DNA from: SUP05 sp964577715
GTDB taxonomy: Bacteria; Pseudomonadota; Gammaproteobacteria; PS1; Pseudothioglobaceae
NCBI GenBank assembly: GCA_964577715.1
Contig: CAZOAA010000054.1
Span: forward strand, 1 to 6,695
Reading direction: 5' to 3'
DNA: 6,695 nucleotides
Part shown: in pieces, positions 1 through 5,626 of the stretch
Layout: the number at the start of each line of letters is the position of its first letter
How positions within the stretch are numbered: the stretch's first letter is position 1
Made by a program: the position numbers and the translations under genes
The notes under the pieces: generated by a model
What the model was told of the DNA's origin: nothing
Database searches by the model: none
Seen by the model: only the letters and a program-made list of their open reading frames with translations

Positions 1-2
1 AC

Positions 3-707
3 CGTATGATGACAGTTGACGGTTTATTTGGTGCAGGTGATGCTGTTGGTGGTACGCCACACGCATTCTCATCGGGTTCATTTACTGAAGGTCGTTTATC
101 TGCGAAAGCTGCTTGTAAATACATCGATGATGGTAAGGCAGAAGGCATCAGTGTTTCTCAGAAACAAATTGATGATCGTAAAGCTGAAATCTATAAGCCT
201 TTAGAGACTTATCAAGTAGGTAGTAATGAAATCGTTGGCGGTACGGTATCGCCAAGCTACATCTTGCCTTTCCCTGGTCTACAACGTTTACAGAAGTTGA
301 TGGACGAGTATGCAGGTGGTGTAACAGTACAATACATGACTAACGACAAGCTTCTAAATATGGGTCTGGCAAAGATGAAGATCTTAGAAGAAGACTTAGA
401 AAAAGTTGCTGCAGAAGATATTCACCAGTTATTACGTGCATGGGAGCTTAAGCACCGTCACCGTACTTCTGAGTGTGTAATTCAGCATACTTTATTCCGT
501 GAGGAAACTCGTTGGCCTGGTTACTACTATCGTGGCGACAAGATGAAGCTAGACGATAAGAACTGGCATGTTTTAACAACTTCTCATCGTGATCGTGCAA
601 CTGGTGAATACACAATGGAAAAACAACCATTGTATCACTTAGTTGGTGATATGGAAGATAAGGCTTTAGCTGAGCTTAATAAAGCTAAAAAAGCTAAGAA
701 GAAGTAG
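3..707 (+). CDS. aprA: Adenylylsulfate (APS) reductase alpha subunit, C-terminal part (5' end outside window)
   Basis: This is the C-terminal part (about 235 residues) of the flavoprotein subunit of dissimilatory APS reductase; the reading frame is open to the left edge, so the first ATG in the window is internal. The family AprA is a little over 600 residues, so roughly the last third is present. It begins in the FAD-domain segment GLFGAGDAVGG followed by TPHAFSSGSFTEGR, a block characteristic of AprA. It continues with the helical region and the C-terminal block KHRHRTSECVIQH and REETRWPGYYYRGD, which is strongly diagnostic. The protein ends in a lysine-rich tail (KAKKAKKK). In sulfur oxidizers AprBA works in the cytoplasm and oxidizes sulfite with AMP to APS, passing electrons on through the iron-sulfur subunit AprB. 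AprB is normally encoded directly upstream, which here lies outside the window. A terminator follows at 754-786. Identification is from recognisable motifs; the family lineage (I or II) cannot be decided from this fragment. Confidence 0.95.
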   Translation, partial: RMMTVDGLFGAGDAVGGTPHAFSSGSFTEGRLSAKAACKYIDDGKAEGISVSQKQIDDRKAEIYKPLETYQVGSNEIVGGTVSPSYILPFPGLQRLQKLMDEYAGGVTVQYMTNDKLLNMGLAKMKILEEDLEKVAAEDIHQLLRAWELKHRHRTSECVIQHTLFREETRWPGYYYRGDKMKLDDKNWHVLTTSHRDRATGEYTMEKQPLYHLVGDMEDKALAELNKAKKAKKK

Positions 708-722
708 TTAGTAAAATCTTCA

Positions 723-748
723 ATAGAGGTTTTTAATTAAACCTCTAT
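723..748. repeat. Perfect 10-bp inverted repeat just after aprA
   Basis: ATAGAGGTTT (723-732) and AAACCTCTAT (739-748) form a perfect 10-bp stem with a 6-nt loop, starting 15 nt after the aprA stop. It has no T-tract on its 3' side, so it is not a standard intrinsic terminator. It could protect the 3' end of the apr mRNA or act together with the terminator that follows. The stem is read directly; the role is inference. Confidence 0.6.
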
Positions 749-753
749 GATTT

Positions 754-786
754 AAAAAAAGACCAACGATAAGTTGGTCTTTTTTT
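754..786. terminator. Intrinsic terminator after aprA, possibly bidirectional
   Basis: GACCAAC (761-767) and GTTGGTC (773-779) form a 7-bp core stem around a 5-nt loop (GATAA). It is flanked by seven A (754-760) and seven T (780-786), which can extend the stem to 14 bp. On the + strand this gives a G/C-containing hairpin followed by a T-tract, ending the apr transcript 47 nt after the aprA stop codon. The A-tract makes it symmetrical, so it could also stop transcription from the right. Confidence 0.9.
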
Positions 787-828
787 ATCTATAGTGAGTT
801 TAGTGTTAGACTGACTATAGATAAAAAA
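781..828. repeat. Perfect 14-bp inverted repeat upstream of the 116-residue gene, sharing the terminator T-tract
   Basis: TTTTTTATCTATAG (781-794) is the exact reverse complement of CTATAGATAAAAAA (815-828); T795 and A814 add a fifteenth pair, leaving an 18-nt loop. The left arm reuses the T-tract of the preceding terminator (780-786), so the two hairpins cannot both form fully in one RNA. The right arm ends 14 nt before the GGAGA ribosome-binding site at 843-847. It may be a protein-binding dyad or a 5'-leader structure for the downstream genes. No clear -35/-10 pair was found in 787-853. Confidence 0.55.
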
Positions 829-853
829 TATTAATATTTATTGGAGAAATATA

Positions 854-1204
854 ATGAATATTCTTGAAAAAACTGATAAAGAGTTATTAGATATTGCGCG
901 CCCAATGTGGGATGATCTGGTTAAGTATTCTAATAATGCAAATTATGGTGCATTTACAAGAAATTTCTCAGAAGAAATGCTTCGTGGTGCAAACGAAATC
1001 GAAATGGGCAAGCAGTTTGCTAGAAGTGAACTGACAAGAAACCTAGATGAAAATGTTGAGTTTATGGGCACGATTCGCCGAGGTGAATATGTGACCGTTT
1101 TATTTAAGCAAAAGCACAAAAAGAAAGCGGGCGAATGGCTAGGTCGTTTAGTGCTCGGCTACGAAGAAGACAAAATAAAGATCTTCGGCGCAACTATTTT
1201 TTAA
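854..1204 (+). CDS. Small unknown protein, possible NTF2-like fold; first gene of a three-gene unit
   Basis: I do not recognise this 116-residue protein by name. The start is well supported: GGAGA at 843-847 lies 6 nt before the ATG. There is no signal peptide or membrane segment, so it is probably cytoplasmic. The N-terminal part (residues 5-45) is helical in character with the pattern MWDDLVKYSNNANYGAFTRN. The C-terminal half (68-116) looks like alternating beta strands: EFMGTIRRG, YVTVLFKQK, a basic turn HKKKAGEW, then RLVLGYEEDKIKIFGATIF. A helix followed by strands ending in a 'gewL-rlvLgyeedkikI' pattern is reminiscent of NTF2-like domains, but this is only an impression of fold. It lies 146 bp after aprA across a terminator and 23 bp before the FKBP-like gene, so it probably starts a separate transcript. 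An accessory role linked to APS reductase is possible from position alone. Confidence 0.85.
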   Translation: MNILEKTDKELLDIARPMWDDLVKYSNNANYGAFTRNFSEEMLRGANEIEMGKQFARSELTRNLDENVEFMGTIRRGEYVTVLFKQKHKKKAGEWLGRLVLGYEEDKIKIFGATIF

Positions 1205-1216
1205 TTTTTATACATT

Positions 1217-1222
1217 AAAGGA
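1217..1222 (+). promoter_or_regulatory. Ribosome-binding site that fixes a GTG start
   Basis: AAAGGA lies 5 nt before the GTG at 1228-1230. No in-frame ATG with a comparable site precedes the conserved FKBP-like sequence, so GTG is the preferred start. The spacing is slightly short but workable. Confidence 0.75.
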
Positions 1223-1227
1223 CGCAA

Positions 1228-1734
1228 GTGAAAGAGATTATTGAAGATGGGAAATTTGTAGAACTGAAGTATAAGATTATTGATCAAAAAACCAATGATG
1301 TTTTATCAGAAGTTGAGTTTCCACTCGGTTATATCCAGGGAATTAGTGAAATATTATCACCAGAAGTAACAGCCGAGTTAGTTGGCCAAGTTGAAGGCGA
1401 TATTATTGAATTACCTGTTGATACGGATTTGATATATGGTCCTCGTGATGAATCTTTAGTAACAACGATGCCACTAGATAGTTTGGATGAAGACTTGCGA
1501 AAAGTTGGCACTATGATTCCAATGGAGAACGATAAGGGTAATCGTATAAATTTTACCGTTATTAAAATTAATGAAAACTCTGTTACCGTTGATGGCAACA
1601 ATCCACTTTGTGGGCGAAAAGTGACCTTCGTTCTTGAAGTATTGACTGTTCGTGAGCCAACAAGTGAAGAAGCTCGTTTAGGTGGACCAGTTGACGATTC
1701 GCCAAATTTTGCTAATTCACAATCAATACATTAA
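1228..1734 (+). CDS. Divergent FKBP-type (SlyD-like) peptidyl-prolyl isomerase / chaperone
   Basis: A 168-residue cytoplasmic protein with the layout of SlyD: an FKBP domain with an inserted chaperone ('insert-in-flap') domain. The N-terminal FKBP part (about 10-70) carries VELKYKIID, PLGYIQG and LVGQVEGDIIELPV, then IYGPRDESLV (69-78). The insert covers roughly residues 80-125, and the FKBP fold resumes with DGNNPLCGRKVTFVLEVLTVRE (122-143), the counterpart of the usual DGNHPLAGK block. Several usual features are altered. The Asp of the 'vlDeS' strand is replaced around VLSEVEF. The 'I-x-G-x-E-x-A-L' helix reads ILSPEVTAEL. The signature His is Asn125. The C-terminus lacks the histidine-rich metal-binding tail of E. 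coli SlyD. The fold assignment is solid, but catalytic activity is doubtful; it may act mainly as a folding helper. It is placed between two small unknown genes (23 bp and 5 bp gaps), which suggests one operon. The GTG start is supported by the site at 1217-1222. Confidence 0.88.
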   Translation: MKEIIEDGKFVELKYKIIDQKTNDVLSEVEFPLGYIQGISEILSPEVTAELVGQVEGDIIELPVDTDLIYGPRDESLVTTMPLDSLDEDLRKVGTMIPMENDKGNRINFTVIKINENSVTVDGNNPLCGRKVTFVLEVLTVREPTSEEARLGGPVDDSPNFANSQSIH

Positions 1735-1739
1735 GCATT

Positions 1740-2078
1740 ATGGACTTTACACAATCAGAAATTGACATCATCCAAAAACACGTTGATGATCGTTGGAGAG
1801 AAAAAGATCATGGTGTGCATTTAGGTGATATTGAAGTAGACGAAAAAGAGCAACCAGCTGCCGTTTGGGAGCATAAACACTATACGTTCATCGTTATTAA
1901 AATGGGCGCTTTTAAATATAGAGCTTTGTTTTACTTCTTACGTGATAAGCGTTTTGATGCAGGCGTTGATGAATACAATGATTTAGGTGAATGTGTTGAT
2001 TCTATTATGAAGGCGCAAGCAGACTTTTCTCTTTCTAAGAGTACAAATGCGCTTAAATCTAAAAAAGAAGACAAATAA
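1740..2078 (+). CDS. Small unknown protein, last gene of the three-gene unit
   Basis: I do not recognise this 112-residue protein. It begins 5 nt after the stop of the FKBP-like gene. No Shine-Dalgarno sequence is visible before its ATG, so translation is probably coupled to the upstream gene. The N-terminus is helical and charged (SEIDIIQKHVDDRWREKDHG). A central hydrophobic and aromatic stretch, HYTFIVIKMGAFKYRALFYFLRDKRF (48-72), has beta-strand character rather than a membrane span because it is broken by charges. Residues 73-97 look helical (DEYNDLGECVDSIMKAQADF) and the tail is lysine-rich. There is no signal peptide; a single Cys is at 85. The tight spacing and the terminator 23 bp downstream support a real gene cotranscribed with its two neighbours. 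The function is unknown, and a link to apr or sulfur metabolism rests only on position. Confidence 0.85.
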   Translation: MDFTQSEIDIIQKHVDDRWREKDHGVHLGDIEVDEKEQPAAVWEHKHYTFIVIKMGAFKYRALFYFLRDKRFDAGVDEYNDLGECVDSIMKAQADFSLSKSTNALKSKKEDK

Positions 2079-2101
2079 AACTAGATTTTTTTATATCTTT
2101 G

Positions 2102-2129
2102 AAAAAGGATGCAATTAGCATCCTTTTTT
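2102..2129 (+). terminator. Intrinsic terminator of the three-gene unit
   Basis: AAAAAGGATGC (2102-2112) and GCATCCTTTTT (2118-2128) form an 11-bp perfect stem with a 5-nt loop (AATTA), and T's run on to 2129. It begins 23 nt after the stop codon at 2078. The A/T flanks make it symmetrical, but its position fits the + strand genes. Confidence 0.9.
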
Positions 2130-2192
2130 ATTGTTGTTTATGAGCCCATTAGTTTCTTTCTGGGCTTTAACGGCTATTCAAGCATGCGAGAC

Positions 2193-2212
2193 ATGCATAT
2201 CCATTTATGCAT
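2193..2212. repeat. Short inverted repeat in the convergent intergenic region
   Basis: ATGCATA (2193-2199) and TATGCAT (2206-2212) are reverse complements around a 6-nt spacer, directly abutting the A-tract of the hppA terminator. CATGC also occurs nearby at 2183-2187 and 2192-2196. Apart from the two terminators and this dyad, I see nothing else in the 179-bp convergent gap. Confidence 0.4.
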
Positions 2213-2241
2213 AAAAAAGGCGTGCAATAGCACGCCTTTTT
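2213..2241 (-). terminator. Intrinsic terminator of hppA, possibly bidirectional
   Basis: GGCGTGC (2219-2225) and GCACGCC (2230-2236) form a 7-bp G+C-rich stem with a 4-nt loop. Six A (2213-2218) on the left read as a T-tract on the - strand, and five T (2237-2241) follow on the right. It lies 16 nt past the hppA stop codon and could also block any + strand read-through from the left. Confidence 0.92.
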
Positions 2242-2257
2242 ATCGATCAATTGATTA

Positions 2258-4249
2258 TTACAGAAGTGGAATAATCATAATCGCAACAATGTTGATAATC
2301 TTGATCAGTGGATTGATTGCAGGACCAGCCGTATCTTTGTACGGGTCGCCTACAGTATCACCAGTCACTGCTGCCTTATGAGCATCAGAACCTTTGCCAC
2401 CAAAGTTGCCATCTTCGATATACTTTTTAGCGTTATCCCATGCACCACCACCAGTGGTCATTGATACCGCAACAAAAATACCGGTTGCAATCGATCCTAT
2501 TAACAAACCGCCTAATGCCTCAGCGCCTAATAACAAGCCAACCGCTACTGGGAATAAGATCGGAAGAATTGATGGTATGATCATCTCTCTAATTGCAGAC
2601 TTAGTTAACATGTCCACTGCTTTTGAGTAGTCGGGCTTTTGTGAGTAATCCATAATGCCTGGCATTTCCTTGAATTGACGGCGCACTTCGTTAACAATGC
2701 CGCCAGCAGCACGACCTACTGCCTCCATTGCCATTGCACCAAATAAGTAAGGCACTAAACCACCAATAAATAAACCAATAATTACGCGGTGATCAGATAG
2801 ATCAAATAGTGTTTTAGTATCGCCACCTAGTGAGTTAGTGTAGTCAGCAAATAGTACTAATGCTGCAAGACCGGCAGAGCCAATTGCATAACCTTTAGTA
2901 ACCGCTTTGGTTGTATTACCAACTGCGTCTAATGGGTCAGTAATGTTACGAATCTCTTCAGGGAGCTCAGCCATTTCAGCAATGCCACCTGCATTATCAG
3001 TAATAGGACCGTAGGCATCTAGTGCAACAATTACACCAGTCATAGAAAGCATAGCCGTTGCTGCAATCGCGATTGCATACAAGCCACCTAATGCATTTGC
3101 ACCCCAAATACTAAGACATACCGCGATAATTGGTAGAGCTGTTGATTTCATTGACAGTCCTAAACCTGCAATTACGTTTGTACCGTCACCTGTTAGTGAA
3201 GATTCGGCAACATGCTGTACTGGTGAGTACTCAGTTGAAGTGTAGTATTCTGTTACTACTACCATGACCGCTGTTAATGCTAAACCAATAAGAGATGCAT
3301 AGAATAAGTTTGTGCCCATACCCATGTTGGCAGTCACAAAATAAAATGCAATGGCTGCCAATACAGCAGAAACGAATAAGCCTTTATATAAAGCCCCCAT
3401 GATAGAGCCACCATCAGATACTTTAACAAAGAATGTACCAATAATTGAAGCGATAATTGACACCGCACCAAGTGCCAATGGATAAAGAATTGCACTTTCT
3501 CCAAGGCTTAATACACCAGCAAGCATCATTGTTGCAATAATGGTTACCGCGTAAGTCTCGAACAAGTCAGCCGCCATTCCCGCGCAGTCGCCCACATTGT
3601 CGCCAACATTATCTGCAATTACTGCTGGGTTACGCGGATCATCTTCTGGAATGCCTGCCTCAACTTTACCAACAATATCTGCACCAACGTCAGCACCTTT
3701 AGTAAAGATACCGCCACCCAAACGCGCAAAGATTGAGATTAGTGAACCACCAAACGCTAAACCGATTAAAGCATGTAGCGCATCTGCTTGCTCTAAACCA
3801 TAGGACAGGAGGCCAGCATAAAAACCAGAAACACCTAAAAGTGCCAAACCAACAACTAACATGCCAGTTACTGCGCCACCTTTAAAGGCAACTTGGAAAG
3901 CGGCATTTATGCCATTTTTAGCAGCTTCTGCTGTACGAGAGTTAGATTTAACAGAGACGTTCATACCGATATAACCAGTCGCACCTGAAAGAACTGCACC
4001 AATTAAAAAACCAAGTGCAACCGAGTAGCTTAATACTTGAGAAATAACAACCAATAAAACAAAGCCAACCATACCGATAGTTGTGTATTGACGATTTAGA
4101 TAAGCACTTGCACCTTGTGCAATTGCATCTGAAATCTCCTTCATTTTGTCAGTACCTGAGGACTGCTTGTCAATCCAGGTAATAGTGAACAAGCCGTATA
4201 AAACAGCAATAATTGATGCCGCGATGGCTAGGATAAGTATAGTATCCAT
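2258..4249 (-). CDS. hppA: K+-independent H+-translocating membrane pyrophosphatase
   Basis: A 663-residue, very hydrophobic inner-membrane protein of the usual length for bacterial H+-PPases (about 16 membrane spans, working as a homodimer). It couples hydrolysis of pyrophosphate to proton transport and may also make pyrophosphate when run in reverse. The substrate-binding block is intact: DVGADIVGKVEAGIPEDD at 187-204, then DNVGDNVGDCAGMAADLFET at 213-232. So is the C-terminal block DNAKKYIEDG (605-614) with TGDTVGDPYKDTAGPAINP (629-647). At 444-451 it reads GNTTKAVT: Lys448 and Thr451 occupy the positions that separate K+-independent enzymes (Lys/Thr) from K+-dependent ones (Ala/Ala or Gly), so this is predicted to be K+-independent and H+-specific. 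AAGGAGA at 4259-4265 precedes the ATG with a fairly long spacer, and a perfect -10 hexamer lies further upstream. Its neighbourhood with adk and PPi-PFK suggests a role in energy-saving pyrophosphate metabolism. Confidence 0.97.
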   Translation of the reverse strand: MDTILILAIAASIIAVLYGLFTITWIDKQSSGTDKMKEISDAIAQGASAYLNRQYTTIGMVGFVLLVVISQVLSYSVALGFLIGAVLSGATGYIGMNVSVKSNSRTAEAAKNGINAAFQVAFKGGAVTGMLVVGLALLGVSGFYAGLLSYGLEQADALHALIGLAFGGSLISIFARLGGGIFTKGADVGADIVGKVEAGIPEDDPRNPAVIADNVGDNVGDCAGMAADLFETYAVTIIATMMLAGVLSLGESAILYPLALGAVSIIASIIGTFFVKVSDGGSIMGALYKGLFVSAVLAAIAFYFVTANMGMGTNLFYASLIGLALTAVMVVVTEYYTSTEYSPVQHVAESSLTGDGTNVIAGLGLSMKSTALPIIAVCLSIWGANALGGLYAIAIAATAMLSMTGVIVALDAYGPITDNAGGIAEMAELPEEIRNITDPLDAVGNTTKAVTKGYAIGSAGLAALVLFADYTNSLGGDTKTLFDLSDHRVIIGLFIGGLVPYLFGAMAMEAVGRAAGGIVNEVRRQFKEMPGIMDYSQKPDYSKAVDMLTKSAIREMIIPSILPILFPVAVGLLLGAEALGGLLIGSIATGIFVAVSMTTGGGAWDNAKKYIEDGNFGGKGSDAHKAAVTGDTVGDPYKDTAGPAINPLIKIINIVAIMIIPLL

Positions 4250-4293
4250 TATATTTTTTCTCCTTATTTTGCGTTAAATTTTCTTCAGCAGTA

Positions 4294-4299
4294 ATTATA
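4294..4299 (-). promoter_or_regulatory. Candidate -10 element for hppA
   Basis: A perfect TATAAT reads on the - strand 44 nt upstream of the hppA ATG. The best -35 at a 16-nt spacing is weak (TTATGC). Directly around it TAATTAT (+ strand) occurs twice, at 4292-4298 and 4302-4308, exactly 10 bp apart. The rest of the 129-bp gap is A+T-rich, with ATA/ATT runs at 4323-4340. There is no convincing terminator for the upstream gene, so hppA could be transcribed both from here and by read-through. Confidence 0.4.
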
Positions 4300-4378
4300 G
4301 TTAATTATCAGTAGTGCATAAGATAATAATATAATAATTTTATTGAAAATTGACTTGAGTTAAGGTTTTTCAAGCATT

Positions 4379-5542
4379 TCAAAAACTATCCCAGTGCCGG
4401 GTTTTAATACCATGCCCAAGATCGGCTTCAATTAATCTAGATCTAAGTTTAAGTAATTTTTCAAGTAATGCAGGTTCGGCTTTTTCATAGGCCTGTGCAT
4501 CTGGAATTCTATTAACAACTACGCCTAATAATTCAGTAATAGCATTGCCAATTGAATTTTGAGAAATAGTCACAATTAATTTACCTTCATCATTACGATA
4601 GATCAGTTGTTTAAATGCTGGTTGCCAGCGAATGCTTGATGCGTATTTGGCGTCATCAATGCATTTATCACGTACTTTTTTAGCGGCTGATAAAAAGCAA
4701 TTGTTAAATAATAAGGTTTTTTCAATCTCCTTAGGAAAGTAGGCATTTTTAGGTACACCAGAATTTCTGCTCGATACTTGATTAAAGAAAGTGCGGTAAA
4801 AATCTAAAAAACCTTTTAATACTTTATCGTACTCTTGCCAAAAATCAATATTCTTTAAACTATCAATACCGTCAATAACTTCCCAACTAGGTAAGCCTTG
4901 AGGATAGCCAGTGAGAGCTAAATTTGACGCATCTCCAGTGATGGGTTTAAGTATTTTTAAATCAAGTGTTGATAAAAATTCAATATAAACATCTTGCATA
5001 TAAGCAGCAAATAATGAATGTTGGCCACCATCAGTAAGATTTGGATTTTTTGTATCAGCTAACTTTGCATTTTTCAGATCTTCTTTGTTAAAAACAATAA
5101 AGTGGTTATGTAGCATTCTAATGCTGGGCACACCAGCTGATGTGATTGGCCAAGTGGCATCAAGTGATGCCTCGCCTGAAAGTACTAAATGTTTTTTTGG
5201 ATCAGGATATTGCTCTAACATAAAGCTAAAGATGATCTGATTCATCCTATTCCAAACTTTTTTAATATCATTAGGCAACTGTGTACGACGAACAGCTCTG
5301 CCTAGCGGGTTTAATACACTCTGAGAAGTGTTGTAAATAATAGAGCAGTCAAATTCATTGGAATGACCTAATGCTTTACGATATAACAGTAAATCTTGCT
5401 CATTAGTTAGCAAGCCATTATTTTCTGTTAGGTCTTTAAGATTTTCCGGCGAGTTGAAAAATTCATTATGCTTCATACCTTCTGGCACATCTAAGGGGAT
5501 GGGGCGAAAAGGAACATCTATTTCTCTTGGGCCGATTGTCAT
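4379..5542 (-). CDS. Unrecognised 387-residue cytoplasmic protein between adk and hppA
   Basis: I do not recognise this protein. The start is supported by AGG (5550-5552) 7 nt before the ATG, and the frame is open for 387 codons with normal composition. There is no signal peptide or membrane span. The N-terminal third is rich in prolines and charged residues (PREIDVPFRPIPLDVPEG at 5-22). A conserved-looking core follows: NPLGRAVRRTQLP (78-90), a helix IKKVWNRMNQIIFSFMLEQYP (93-112), then SGEASLDATWPITSAGVPS (122-140) running into IRMLHNHFIVFNKEDL (141-156). The motif LHNHFIVF recalls the histidine strand of HIT/GalT-type nucleotide enzymes, but the full H-x-H-x-H pattern and other hallmarks are not visible, so no family is assigned. 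Later segments include GYPQGLPSWEV (212-222) and a helical C-terminus. It lies between a terminator (23 bp upstream) and hppA, on the same strand as adk and PPi-PFK. A role in nucleotide or pyrophosphate metabolism is conceivable from context only. Confidence 0.88.
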   Translation of the reverse strand: MTIGPREIDVPFRPIPLDVPEGMKHNEFFNSPENLKDLTENNGLLTNEQDLLLYRKALGHSNEFDCSIIYNTSQSVLNPLGRAVRRTQLPNDIKKVWNRMNQIIFSFMLEQYPDPKKHLVLSGEASLDATWPITSAGVPSIRMLHNHFIVFNKEDLKNAKLADTKNPNLTDGGQHSLFAAYMQDVYIEFLSTLDLKILKPITGDASNLALTGYPQGLPSWEVIDGIDSLKNIDFWQEYDKVLKGFLDFYRTFFNQVSSRNSGVPKNAYFPKEIEKTLLFNNCFLSAAKKVRDKCIDDAKYASSIRWQPAFKQLIYRNDEGKLIVTISQNSIGNAITELLGVVVNRIPDAQAYEKAEPALLEKLLKLRSRLIEADLGHGIKTRHWDSF

Positions 5543-5565
5543 CTATCTACCTGTTAAAAAAACTT

Positions 5566-5601
5566 AAAAAAAGGGCTTATGTCACATTATGACATAAGCC
5601 C
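5566..5601 (-). terminator. Strong intrinsic terminator after adk
   Basis: GGGCTTATGTCA (5573-5584) and TGACATAAGCCC (5590-5601) form a perfect 12-bp stem with a 5-nt loop. On the - strand it is followed by seven T (complement of A 5566-5572) and, after a few bases, another T-run. It begins 25 nt past the adk stop. Only 23 nt separate its T-tract from the start codon of the next gene. Confidence 0.92.
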
Positions 5602-5626
5602 CCTAAATATTAAAGCAAACTAGGCT

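Noticed and set aside
16..630. Alternative frames inside aprA (+ strand 16-204, - strand 448-630)
   Set aside because: They overlap the unmistakable AprA coding sequence in other frames and have no independent support.
787..853. Promoter before the 116-residue gene
   Set aside because: Only poor -10 matches (TATAGA, TATTAA) with no acceptable -35 at proper spacing; not called, although the upstream terminator implies that some promoter or read-through exists.
1329..1601. 90-codon - strand frame inside the FKBP-like gene
   Set aside because: Antisense to a clear FKBP-domain sequence, with no ribosome-binding site or family resemblance.
2143..2166. AGCCCA / TGGGCT inverted repeat with a 12-nt loop after the + strand terminator
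   Set aside because: Only 6 bp with a long loop and three following T's; a stronger terminator lies just upstream, so I do not call a second one.
2109..2381. Open frame of 90 codons on the + strand across the convergent region
   Set aside because: It starts inside a terminator hairpin and runs antisense through the 3' end of hppA; the hydrophobic sequence is a shadow of membrane-protein codons, and there is no ribosome-binding site.
3597..3803. 68-codon + strand frame inside hppA
   Set aside because: Antisense shadow of the conserved pyrophosphatase motif region, with repetitive Pro/Ser/Ala composition and no support for a start.
4343..4373. Possible hairpin (TTGAAAA / TTTTCAA) downstream of the 387-residue gene
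   Set aside because: Entirely A+T-rich apart from one pair, with a 17-nt loop and no T-tract; not a credible terminator.
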